From positions 1 through 64,000 of the forward strand of contig VGTH01000018.1 in assembly GCA_016874755.1 (NCBI GenBank): 64,000 bases of DNA, given 5' to 3'. Source of the DNA: Deltaproteobacteria bacterium. GTDB lineage: Bacteria; Desulfobacterota; Binatia; UBA9968. A program made the position numbers and the translations under genes. Below the pieces are notes generated by a model. That model ran no database searches. It worked only from the letters and a program-made list of their open reading frames with translations, and had not been told where the DNA came from. Shown in pieces: positions 8,598 to 16,842 of this stretch. How positions within the stretch are numbered: position 1 is the stretch's first letter; every line of letters begins with the position of its first letter.

Positions 8598-9673
8598 TGA
8601 AAAAACTTTTCCAAAATTTCTGCCTGGTTTTTTTCGCGGTTCTCTTCACTCTTTTGATGGTGGAAGGCTTTGCTTGGTTTGCGCCCGACGGCGTGCTGCC
8701 AGCGCGCCTGCGCGATTTGCGCGATCAGCTCGATCGCAATCTCAAAGCCGACAGTTTTATTGCGCCCGACTCGGAGCTGATTTTCAAGATCAAGCCTAAC
8801 CAGGACATGATAGTGAAGCATCCCGACTATCAGATGCGCGTCGTGACGCACCTCAATTTGCCGGACATCGGCTTTCGCGGCGGCAGCGTCGGCGGGCCGC
8901 CATGGGCGATAGCGGTGGGAGATTCTTTTACTTTCGGCCAGGGGGTTGATCACGAGGTTGTGTGGACGACGCTGCTGGCGAAATCGATCGGTAGAGAAGT
9001 GATTAACATGGGCGTGCCGGCTCAGGGCCCGTCACAGTATACGCGCATCCTCAAACGCTATGGATTGGCGCAGCGTCCGCGGGTGGTTTTCTATGGCTTT
9101 TATTTCAACGATCTTGATAGCGCAGTGCGCTTTCAGCGCAACCAGCGCGGCATACCGGTTCGCCGTTACTTGCGCGAACACTCGATCGTCTACAATCTCA
9201 CGCGCAGCGGCAAATCGGCGAAGGCCCAGAAACCAGTGTTTTTCAAAGCGCCGGGGATCGAGTTGGCATTGGAGCCCGAAGGGCTGCGCCGTGAACTCGA
9301 ACGACAAGCGGAGAAGTTCGATGAACGCTGGGCTGCCGTCAGCCGGGAAGTCGACGAAGCGATCAGAGTCAGCCAGGGGGCAGGGGTCAAGTTCGTGCTT
9401 CTGTATTTTCCTTCCCGTTGGGAAGTTCACTGGGAGCAGATCAAGGCGCCGCTCGATTTTCCGAGCCATCTCGACATGAATCGCGTGCGTCGTAAAGTGC
9501 TGGAATACTGCGGCAGCAAGGCGATCGCCTGCTTCGATCTTTCGCCCGCGCTCAAGCGCGACGCGGGCCAGAACAAACAGCTCTACTTTCGCACCGACGG
9601 CCATTGGAACATCGAAGGTAACCGCGTTGTTGCCGAGGCGATCCGAGAATTTGTCGGACAAAATCGATTCTAA
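8597..9673 (+). CDS. SGNH/GDSL-fold protein, membrane-anchored, AlgJ/AlgX-like
   Basis: A 358-residue protein with one N-terminal membrane segment (about residues 8-24) and a periplasmic SGNH-hydrolase-like domain. The nucleophile block is GDSF at 108-111 (AVGDSFTFGQGV), an Asn-containing segment YFNDL follows, and the catalytic Asp/His pair is DGHW at 334-337. This arrangement occurs in O-acetyl esterases or transferases acting on cell-surface polysaccharide, but the substrate cannot be read here. It overlaps hisA by one base, so it is translated from the his message, an unusual partnership. Confidence 0.75.
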   Translation: MKKLFQNFCLVFFAVLFTLLMVEGFAWFAPDGVLPARLRDLRDQLDRNLKADSFIAPDSELIFKIKPNQDMIVKHPDYQMRVVTHLNLPDIGFRGGSVGGPPWAIAVGDSFTFGQGVDHEVVWTTLLAKSIGREVINMGVPAQGPSQYTRILKRYGLAQRPRVVFYGFYFNDLDSAVRFQRNQRGIPVRRYLREHSIVYNLTRSGKSAKAQKPVFFKAPGIELALEPEGLRRELERQAEKFDERWAAVSREVDEAIRVSQGAGVKFVLLYFPSRWEVHWEQIKAPLDFPSHLDMNRVRRKVLEYCGSKAIACFDLSPALKRDAGQNKQLYFRTDGHWNIEGNRVVAEAIREFVGQNRF

Positions 9674-10055
9674 CGTAGAAATCCTACCTGCAATCGGCCT
9701 CAGTACCATGGGTGGCCGTCAAGTCATCATCGGGCTGGCAAGCGTGGTCATGGGCGTCGGGAGCCCCACTGAGCGCTTGGGTCGGTTTGCCCTGCCGGAT
9801 TGGCTCCCATTTGTTGTCGTAAATGAACAGAATTGGCAACTGCCCAATTCGCAGGCTGGTTTTGCCTAATTTTATGCCAGAAAGCACCCCAAGGCAGCAA
9901 ATTCTTGTTATTTTTCAAACGCTCTCTCGTGGCACGAACAGAAAACTACATGGCACCAAGATTGCGTTGGAGTTACATGATTTCATATTTCTGGCAAGAG
10001 TTGACGCCATTGTGTGAGATTTTCAGATGAAAAATTCTCTTGGAGGTAGGGTTCA
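9674..10055. other. Intergenic gap before the porin gene
   Basis: About 380 bases with no coding frame I believe in, no tRNA-like fold and no clear terminator. The last 20 bases contain TTGGAGG, a strong Shine-Dalgarno for the porin at 10056. The promoter for that gene is presumably here but I cannot pick it out confidently. Confidence 0.4.
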
Positions 10056-11297
10056 ATGAGGCTGCGCTGGTTCGCGTTAGGTATTTCGGGTTTTCTTTTT
10101 GTCGCTGGGCATAGTTTCGCTCAGGAGGACAAGCCGTTGGCGCCGGGCTGGTTGAGCCTGGACAGTAGTGTCGGTGTCCTCGACAAAGGCATTGCCAATG
10201 GCAAGTCGGCGCTGGAGAAAGCAGTTGGCATATCGATCGGTGGTTTTATCGATACCAGCTATGAGTGGAGTTCCAACCATCCGAAGAGTGCGCGCAACAT
10301 CACCGGTCGCTATTTCGACAAAGATCACAACAAGATTTCGTTTAACTATTTTCATCTGGCGATTGAGAAGCCGGAAAAGGATTGGGGCGTGGGCTTCAAG
10401 CTGTCCGGCGATTTCGGCCGCGGTGGTGAATTGTTGCGCGAAGCTACCTTATGGGGCAGTCGCCTGAAGGATGAACCCTCGGCGGAATTGCGCGAAGCTT
10501 TTCTGACCACGACCATCCCGCTCGGCGCCGGCATCGGCATCAAAGGCGGTTTGTTCGTCACGCCGCTGGGCACGGAAATTCTCAATGCGCCGGGTGCGTA
10601 CAACGATAACATCTCGCGCTCGTTCGCGTTCAACTATGGTGTGCCGCTACGCCATTTAGGCATGTTGTTCAGCTATCCGTTTCACAAAACCGTGACGGCG
10701 AGTCTTGGCGTAGTCACCGGCTGGGACAATCCGCGCGACAATAATCATGCGCCGTCGCTCTTGACGGGCATCAATTGGACTCCGGCCGATGCTTTCGGTT
10801 TGGCAAGCAATCTGATCTGGGGCCCAGAGCAGACGGGCACCAGCGGCTCGAAACGGCTGGCCTGGAGCAATGTCGCGACCATCAAGCCGATCGATCCGCT
10901 GACTCTGCTCGTGGAATATACCTTGGGTAGGGAGTCCAATATCGCCACGCCGACTCGGTCCAAGGACGATGCTTATTGGCATGCTATTGCCGCCATCGCG
11001 TCGTACAACTGGACTGAGCGCTTCAATACGGCGCTGCGCGGCGAAGTGTTCTTGGACAACGAAGCGGCGCGTACCTTCGGCTTCTTCGCTGCGACCGCGC
11101 CGCGGAGCGTCACGCTCGGCGAGTTGACCTTAACCACGAGCTACAAGTTTACGAAAATGTTTATCGGTCGGGCCGAAGTGCGCCAAGACTGGGCCAACAA
11201 GGGCGTCTATCAAAAGGCCGCAACAACGCCGACAGCAACCAAACGACTCTCGGCATGCAATTGCTTTACACGTTCTAACTTGCTTGCCTCCTGTTAG
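10056..11297 (+). CDS. Outer-membrane beta-barrel porin (OmpL/BBP2-like), 3' frameshift
   Basis: A roughly 410-residue barrel with a Sec signal peptide (about residues 1-22, cleaved after HSFA) and alternating amphipathic strands, resembling the putative beta-barrel porin-2 family. The open frame ends at 11297 with an unlikely Cys-rich tail. Adding one A to the AAAA run at 11212-11215 instead gives GRNNADSNQTTLGMQLLYTF and a stop at 11276-11278, the proper aromatic C-terminus used by the BAM complex. I therefore think the true end is 11278 and the shift is a sequencing indel or a recent mutation. Substrate unknown. Confidence 0.8.
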   Translation: MRLRWFALGISGFLFVAGHSFAQEDKPLAPGWLSLDSSVGVLDKGIANGKSALEKAVGISIGGFIDTSYEWSSNHPKSARNITGRYFDKDHNKISFNYFHLAIEKPEKDWGVGFKLSGDFGRGGELLREATLWGSRLKDEPSAELREAFLTTTIPLGAGIGIKGGLFVTPLGTEILNAPGAYNDNISRSFAFNYGVPLRHLGMLFSYPFHKTVTASLGVVTGWDNPRDNNHAPSLLTGINWTPADAFGLASNLIWGPEQTGTSGSKRLAWSNVATIKPIDPLTLLVEYTLGRESNIATPTRSKDDAYWHAIAAIASYNWTERFNTALRGEVFLDNEAARTFGFFAATAPRSVTLGELTLTTSYKFTKMFIGRAEVRQDWANKGVYQKAATTPTATKRLSACNCFTRSNLLASC

Positions 11298-11337
11298 AAC
11301 CAAAAAAGGAGCAGCTTCGGCTGCTCTTTTTTTGGTT
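11298..11337 (+). terminator. Intrinsic terminator after the porin gene
   Basis: A long hairpin (arms beginning aaccaaaaaaggagcag and ctgctcttt) with a CTTCGG loop and a seven-T stretch on the 3' arm. It lies 20 bases after the restored porin stop, which supports the restored C-terminus. The A-rich 5' arm would let it work on both strands. Confidence 0.85.
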
Positions 11338-11444
11338 GTAAGCAGCCAGTTTTAACTCAATCGCATTCATGCTGTAGCGTTTTTCGATTGCGCAGCTATC
11401 GATTTGCTAGAAAATCCATCGGGTGGTTGGTATTTTGGCGGGTG

Positions 11445-13103
11445 ATGGGTTCCTCTCTCTTTCCTACGCCTGGGAGCTCAACGGCGGCAGGATGGCGCCA
11501 ACTAAACACGCCTAAAAATTATCCGGTCTTCTTGTTGGTCCTTAGCTCGCTGATTTTTTTTACTGGCCTGGGCTCGCGTGATTTCTGGGCGCCGGTGGAG
11601 CCGCGCTATGGTGAGATCGCGCGCATCATGTTTCTCAAAGGCGAGTGGATCGTCCCCGCCGTCAACGGGGATCTCTACACAGATAAGCCGATTCTCTACT
11701 TCTGGCTGGTGCACTTTTTTTCCAAACTCGTCGGCGCGGTCAACGAATGGACGGTGCGTTTGCCCGCCGCCCTCGGCGGCATCGGCTTGGTGCTGGCTAC
11801 CTACAAGCTCGGCAAGGAATTCTACACTCCACGAGTCGGCCTGTGGGCCGGTGTTGTCATGGCGACTTGTGTGCGCGTGATCTGGGAGGCGCGTTGGGCG
11901 CATCTCGACACGCTGTTTACGTGTTTCTTTACGCTGTCGATGTTGTTCGCGGCACGAGCGGTGCTCGACAAAGCGCAGCGCAACCAGTTTTTGTTTGCCT
12001 ACGCGTGCATGGCCCTGGCAACCCTGACCAAGGGATTGATTGGCATTGTCTTGCCTGGGCTAGTCCTTGCGAGCTTCGTGATGATTAGGCGCGAATGGCG
12101 GTTGATTCTCGAAGCGCGCCTGGTGCCGGGAATCTTTGTCTTTCTCGCCATCGCCGCGCCCTGGTTCGTGCTCGTCAACCATGCGACCGACGGTAAGTGG
12201 CTCTACGATTTTATCTATCTCCACCATATTCAGCGCTACACCGACGGACTGGGCCATAGGGAACCCGTGTATTACTATTTGCGGACTCTACCGGTAGACT
12301 TCTTGCCCTGGACAATCGTCGCAGTGCCGTCTCTGTTTGTCTATCGGATCGACTGGAAGTGGTTGCGCCAACCGGCACGGCTGTTTTTGTTCCTGTGGTT
12401 TGCGGCGATTTTTGTTTTTTTCTCCGCCTCGGACACCAAGCCGGATCTTTATCTGCTGCCGCTTTTTCCGGTGGTGGCACTGTTCATCGCCAACTTCATC
12501 ACGGCGTGGGCGGATGACAGCTTTGCTCAACACCGTTGGTACCGCGGCATTGTGGTCACCAGTTTTGGCATCATGGCGATTGCCTGTATGGCTTCGCCGA
12601 TGGCTGCCCGGTTTGTCCGGCCAGATGCTTTTGTTCCGGCCCTTATCGCTGGCAGCGTGATGGGCGCAGGCACCCTGCTGACGGCATACGCGGCCTGGCG
12701 AAAGCCGATACCAATCATGTGTTGCGCTGTTGCCGGCACGATGGCCACCGGCATCGTTGCGCTGGCGTATTCGATTTTTCCATTCGTCGATCGCTTTAAG
12801 TCGCCACGGCCGGTTGCCGCGGCGGTCGCGGGCCATATCGCGGCGACGCCGCTCTATATCTATGCCGATTCGATGCACGATTATAATTTTTATGCCGGAC
12901 GGAAATTGATTCCGGTGATTTCCACAGCCGACCGCTTGGACAAGCTCAGGCAGGAGGCGGGTTCGGGGTTTCTTTTAGTCAAACACAAAGATCTACGCGA
13001 GCTGGGCGGGCAGAATCAGGATCTGATTGACAGGAAAATCGCCGTCGACCAACGTGCGCCTGGGCGTTGGTGGTATCTCTTGCCGCTTGAGCCGAAACCG
13101 TAG
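11445..13103 (+). CDS. Glycosyltransferase 39 family (ArnT-like) membrane protein
   Basis: About 552 residues with roughly a dozen membrane spans. The first periplasmic loop has RDFWAPVEPRYGEIARIMF, the acidic loop of GT-C fold transferases that take sugars from polyprenyl-phosphate donors; later EARWAHLDTLFTCFF matches the ArnT/PMT pattern. The likely role is to add a sugar to lipid A, a glycolipid or protein at the periplasmic face; the acceptor is unknown. I chose the ATG at 11445. A TTG at 11388 would add 19 polar residues before the first span. It starts just after the porin terminator, so it is a separate unit. Confidence 0.8.
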   Translation: MGSSLFPTPGSSTAAGWRQLNTPKNYPVFLLVLSSLIFFTGLGSRDFWAPVEPRYGEIARIMFLKGEWIVPAVNGDLYTDKPILYFWLVHFFSKLVGAVNEWTVRLPAALGGIGLVLATYKLGKEFYTPRVGLWAGVVMATCVRVIWEARWAHLDTLFTCFFTLSMLFAARAVLDKAQRNQFLFAYACMALATLTKGLIGIVLPGLVLASFVMIRREWRLILEARLVPGIFVFLAIAAPWFVLVNHATDGKWLYDFIYLHHIQRYTDGLGHREPVYYYLRTLPVDFLPWTIVAVPSLFVYRIDWKWLRQPARLFLFLWFAAIFVFFSASDTKPDLYLLPLFPVVALFIANFITAWADDSFAQHRWYRGIVVTSFGIMAIACMASPMAARFVRPDAFVPALIAGSVMGAGTLLTAYAAWRKPIPIMCCAVAGTMATGIVALAYSIFPFVDRFKSPRPVAAAVAGHIAATPLYIYADSMHDYNFYAGRKLIPVISTADRLDKLRQEAGSGFLLVKHKDLRELGGQNQDLIDRKIAVDQRAPGRWWYLLPLEPKP

Positions 13104-13129
13104 CGGCGCATCGAATGCGTTGACACAAT

Positions 13130-14007
13130 GGTCTCGATCAGCCGGTGTGGAAGCAATTCAGCGACTGGATATGGGGCATGACGCGGTTGGATTTCGGCGC
13201 GTCGATGTGGACTGGCCAGCCGGTGGCGCATGAGATCGCGATTCGCCTCGAGCTGAGCATCGAGTTAGCGCTGCTGGCGACATTTGTCGCCGTGCTGCTG
13301 TTGTTGCCGCTCGGCGTTCTCGCAGCGGTGAAGCAGGACACTTGGATTGATTATGCATTCGAGCGCGACGTGCTCTCAAGAGTTATCTACGGCGCGCGCA
13401 CCGCGCTTTGGGTTGGCTTTGCTTCATCTTTGTTGGGTGCCTCCCTGGGCGCGCTGATCGGCGTGGCGAGCGCTTACTTTGGCGGCAAGGTCGATCTCTT
13501 GCTGCAGCGCTTCATGGACCTGCTATTGTCGTTTCCCCTGATCATTCTCGCGCTGGTGGTGGTTTCTCTGCTTGGCTCCGGCATGACCGACGTTATTTTT
13601 GCCATCACCGTGCCGATGATTCCTCGCTGCGCGCTGGTGCCGCGTAGCAGCGCGCTGGCGCTGCGTGAGATGCCCTTCGTCGAAGCCGCGCTCGCTCTGG
13701 GGTTTGGGCCGATGCATATTATTCTGCGCCATATGCTGCCCAACGTGATGGCGCCCGATCTGATCATGCTCACGGCCTTTCTCGGCCAAGCGATTTTGCT
13801 GGAGGCGTCGTTATCGTTCCTTGGCCTCGGCGTTGCCGAGCCCCAGGCCGCCTGGGATTAATGCTGCGCGGCGCCGCCGTCGACTTCGCCGAACGCGCGC
13901 CGTGGATGGCGATCTATGCGGGCATTGCCATCAGTTTGTCAGTTTTTGCGTTCAACCTATTTGGCGACTCCTTGCGCGATGCGCTCGATCCGAAACTGCG
14001 GATCTAA
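13130..14007 (+). pseudogene. dppB-dppC fusion remnant (peptide ABC permease)
   Basis: The N-terminal part (from about 13130; QPVWKQFSDWIWGMTRLDFG to AVKQDTWIDYA) is the middle of a DppB/OppB-type permease whose first membrane span is absent, with an in-frame TGA at 13121-13123. At about 13350-13361 the sequence jumps to a DppC/OppC-type permease (RDVLSRVIYGARTALWVGF), including the EAA-loop region ALALGFGPMHIILRHMLPN. A one-base loss in GGG at 13854-13856 stops the frame at 13861; the other frame continues GLMLRGAAVDFAERAPW to DALDPKLRI and a stop at 14007. So dppB's end, dppC's start and the rest of the transporter are gone. It is very unlikely to work. Confidence 0.85.
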
Positions 14008-14078
14008 GAAATTGAAAATGGCGAGCCGGCCAAGGTATCTTTTACTATCTGCATAACTTGAGGAGATTGCGACCACGA

Positions 14079-14534
14079 ATGTTCAAGTCATCTACTGTCA
14101 AAGCCATTATCTTTGTCTTGGGCGGCATCATTGCCGGCTATCTCATATTCTTTGATCTGCCGACGTTTTCCAAGCGCAATGAAGTTACGGGATCCATCGA
14201 GCATATGAATCGCGAGGCGGCGCAGCTCAACCGATCGTTGCCGTCCCTGCTCGATAAAGAGACCGAGCTGACTATTACCGAAGGCGCGGATCGCATGTTG
14301 ATCTACAAGTACCGATTGATCAACGTTGCGGTCGGCCGTTTGGATCACGAGCGCTTTGCCGCCGAATCTGGGCCGAAGCTCAGGCTCGCCTCTTGCGCGA
14401 CGCCGGGCACGCGCGATGACTTTCTCAAAAAAGGGATAAGTCTACGCTACTCGTATTTCGACAAGGACAAGCAGCATGTTGCGACGATCGACGTGACGCC
14501 GGAGGATTGCGGGTTTGACGCGTCACCGCGCTGA
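14079..14534 (+). CDS. Membrane-anchored protein of unknown function
   Basis: About 151 residues. One hydrophobic segment near the N-terminus (VKAIIFVLGGIIAGYLIFF, about residues 6-24) should anchor it, with a soluble domain of about 120 residues outside. The rest has two cysteines (LASCATPG and PEDCGF) that could pair. No family recognised. The ATG at 14079 is preceded by GAGGAGA at 14060-14066; an upstream TTG in frame is less likely. It stands between the permease remnant and a minus-strand receptor gene. Confidence 0.6.
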   Translation: MFKSSTVKAIIFVLGGIIAGYLIFFDLPTFSKRNEVTGSIEHMNREAAQLNRSLPSLLDKETELTITEGADRMLIYKYRLINVAVGRLDHERFAAESGPKLRLASCATPGTRDDFLKKGISLRYSYFDKDKQHVATIDVTPEDCGFDASPR

Positions 14535-14547
14535 TGGCGGCGACGCG

Positions 14548-14583
14548 TATCTCAAATCTCAGATTTCAAATCTCAAAAAAATC
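14548..14583. repeat. AT-rich intergenic words (ATCTCAAATCTCA)
   Basis: Three near-copies of atctcaaa / atttcaaatctcaaa in the convergent gap between the unknown membrane protein and the TctC receptor gene. Similar in style to the aatccaaaatcc words at 41155-41195. Confidence 0.4.
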
Positions 14584-14594
14584 ATACCCGGCGA

Positions 14595-15620
14595 TTACTT
14601 TAGGATTTCTTTCGCCCGTGGGATCAATTTCGGGTCGAGATTGAAAACGTCCCTGACGTTGCGTTCCAATTCCGCTCCATCGAGCGGGTTTATATCCAAG
14701 CGCGCCTTGGTGGCGTCGGCGATGAATTCCGGATCTCTCATCGTGTCCATGAACGCTTTGCGCAGTATCTGCACGCGGTCCTTCGGCGTGTTCGGCGGCA
14801 GCACGAAGGGCCGCGCGGTCGGGCCAACACTGTGGACAATCGCTTTGACGAGCTTTTGACCTTCCTCGGTTTTGGCGTAGTTGATCGCGAGTGGCAGCTT
14901 TGGCTGGTCAGGATGAGCCTTTGGAATGTTTTGCAGAATCATCACGAGCTCGCCCGAGGCGAGCTCTTTGCTCCAGGTGGCTTTGAGCGATTCCCAAGAG
15001 TTACAAATGCCGTTCACTTCGCCGCTGCCGAAGGCGAGCCGGACGTCGGCGGTGCCTTTGTAGCCAGTTACTAATTGAAAGGGTAAACCAATCGCCGGCG
15101 CCAAGACTTTCGGAATGTCATCGGTGGCCGAGCCGGCACCGACGCCGCCGAATTTGATTATTGTCTTGCTGGATAACCACTGTTCGATGCTGGTGATGCC
15201 GGTGCTTTTGTGCACGCCGATCATGTAGTTGTCCTGCGCCGGCACGCCAATGTACTCGAACTTTTTCGATTCGAACTCGACGCCGGGTTTGCCGAGGAAC
15301 TGCTGCAGGAACAGGCCGCCGATGAAATGGCCGATGGTGAGGCCGTCGGGTTTGGCGACCTTGTACATGTGATTGGCGGAGATCAAGAATCCCGCGCCGG
15401 GCATGTTGTCGACGATCAAGTTCGGGTTGCCGGCGATGTGTTTGCCCATGTGACGTGCCATGGTGCGCGCGTAGGTGTCGTAGCCGCCGCCGGCGGTGGC
15501 GCCGACGATGATGCGCACGGTCTTGCCGCGGTAGAAGTTATCCTGGGCCTGCGCCTGCAGGGACGCGAAGGGCACAATCAGTAAAGCGGCGAAAACAAGT
15601 TTCAACGAACCTCTGGCCAT
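14595..15620 (-). CDS. Tripartite tricarboxylate transporter-type substrate-binding protein (TctC/Bug family)
   Basis: A 341-residue periplasmic receptor with a signal peptide cleaved near QAQA-QD (about residue 26). FYRGKTVRIIVGATAGGGYD is the hallmark ligand-contact loop of TctC/BugT proteins, and PGAGFLISANHMYKVAKPDG follows as in the family. Such proteins bind carboxylates and hand them to a TctAB membrane pair, but no tctA or tctB lies nearby, so this is an orphan receptor. GAGGAGG precedes the ATG. A paralogue lies immediately upstream. Ligand unknown. Confidence 0.88.
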   Translation of the reverse strand: MARGSLKLVFAALLIVPFASLQAQAQDNFYRGKTVRIIVGATAGGGYDTYARTMARHMGKHIAGNPNLIVDNMPGAGFLISANHMYKVAKPDGLTIGHFIGGLFLQQFLGKPGVEFESKKFEYIGVPAQDNYMIGVHKSTGITSIEQWLSSKTIIKFGGVGAGSATDDIPKVLAPAIGLPFQLVTGYKGTADVRLAFGSGEVNGICNSWESLKATWSKELASGELVMILQNIPKAHPDQPKLPLAINYAKTEEGQKLVKAIVHSVGPTARPFVLPPNTPKDRVQILRKAFMDTMRDPEFIADATKARLDINPLDGAELERNVRDVFNLDPKLIPRAKEILK

Positions 15621-15662
15621 GAATCCTCCTCGTGGCGTCCCTTAGACGTGCACCGGGTGTGC

Positions 15663-16685
15663 TTACTTCAGTATCTCTTTGAGCTGGCTGACGATCGCCG
15701 GCTCGATCTTGAAAAGCTGGTGAACGATCTTTTCGATCTCCTCGCCGGTGAGGGGATCGGTGTCGAGGCGCGAGCGTTTGGCGTCGGCGATGAACTCGGG
15801 GTCTTTGAGGGTTTCAGTGAAAGCCTTGCGCAATAGCAGCACGCGATCTTTCGGCGTGCCTGGTGCGACCGCGTAGGGGCGGGTGATCATCGCTGGGTCG
15901 TGGCCGCCGAACTTGAGAATCTGCTTGGCGTTGTTGTCCGGCGCAAAGTCTGTCGCGTTGGGTACCTTCGGCAACTCCGGATGGGCTTTCGGGTTAACCT
16001 GCAGGACGACGAATACGTTGCCGGAGTCCAGCCCTTGGCGCCAAATCGATTTGATTGACTCCCACTGCCAACAGCCGCCGGCGACTTCGCCTGCCTCAGC
16101 TGCCAAGCGGACTTCGGCGGTGCCTTTATAACCAGCGACCAGTTGGATCGGCAGCTTCAAAGCCGCCAGCAATAGCTTGGCGGTATTATAAGTGGTATCG
16201 CCGGGCGCAACGCCGCCGACCTTCACCGGCGTTTTGGAATTGCGCAGCGCGTCGAACGTGGTGATGCCGCTGGCTTTGGTGAAGGCGCAGGCGACGTTGT
16301 CTTGAGTCGGAATGCCGATGTATCCGAATTTGCGAGCGTCGAATTCGATGCCAGGCTTGCCGACGACCTGGTTGATGACCTGGTTGCCGTGGAAATTGAG
16401 AATCGTCAGGCCGTCTGGTCTCGCGACCTTGTAGACGTGATTGGCCGCGAGCAGGCTCGCCGCGCCGGTCATGTTCTCGACGACGATCGCCGGATTACCG
16501 GGAATATGGCGGCCCAGATGGCGCGAGATCAAACGCGAGTAGGTGTCGAAGCCGCCGCCGGCGGAGAAGCCGACGATCAGTTTAATGGTTTTGCCCTCGT
16601 AAAAGGGCGCCGCCGCTACGGCCGACAGCGCTGTCGTGCCGAGGAACGCTAGCACAAGAAAGAACTTGCTAAAGAGTTTGATCAT
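15663..16685 (-). CDS. TctC/Bug family substrate-binding protein (second copy)
   Basis: A 340-residue paralogue of the neighbouring receptor, again with FYEGKTIKLIVGFSAGGGFD after a signal peptide ending near SAVAAA. I start it at the ATG giving MIKLFSK because AAGGAG lies at correct distance upstream (an ATG six codons earlier would overrun that site). Only about 40 bases separate it from the next receptor gene, so the two are probably one operon. The divergence between the copies suggests different ligands. Confidence 0.87.
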   Translation of the reverse strand: MIKLFSKFFLVLAFLGTTALSAVAAAPFYEGKTIKLIVGFSAGGGFDTYSRLISRHLGRHIPGNPAIVVENMTGAASLLAANHVYKVARPDGLTILNFHGNQVINQVVGKPGIEFDARKFGYIGIPTQDNVACAFTKASGITTFDALRNSKTPVKVGGVAPGDTTYNTAKLLLAALKLPIQLVAGYKGTAEVRLAAEAGEVAGGCWQWESIKSIWRQGLDSGNVFVVLQVNPKAHPELPKVPNATDFAPDNNAKQILKFGGHDPAMITRPYAVAPGTPKDRVLLLRKAFTETLKDPEFIADAKRSRLDTDPLTGEEIEKIVHQLFKIEPAIVSQLKEILK

Positions 16686-16766
16686 GCAGGCTCCTTCGCA
16701 CACCGAGGAGATTTAGAGGAAATTAACTAGCAGCTTTTAGAGTGGTGTCAACGGGCGCGGAGAACG

Positions 16767-16832
16767 GGCGCAATAAATTGCGCCTCTACCCGCGGAGCAA
16801 TGTGTTTTGCAGGGGCGTGATTTATCACGCCC
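16767..16832. repeat. Pair of short palindromes (REP-like)
   Basis: Two small palindromes lie 29 bases apart: ggcgcaat-aa-attgcgcc (16767-16784) and gggcgtga-ttta-tcacgccc (16813-16832). They sit in the gap below the selenoprotein candidate's stop and could act as its transcript end, although no T run follows on either strand. Words of this type are scattered in many environmental genomes; that is recollection, not a search result. Confidence 0.5.
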
Positions 16833-16842
16833 GTTCTGCACA

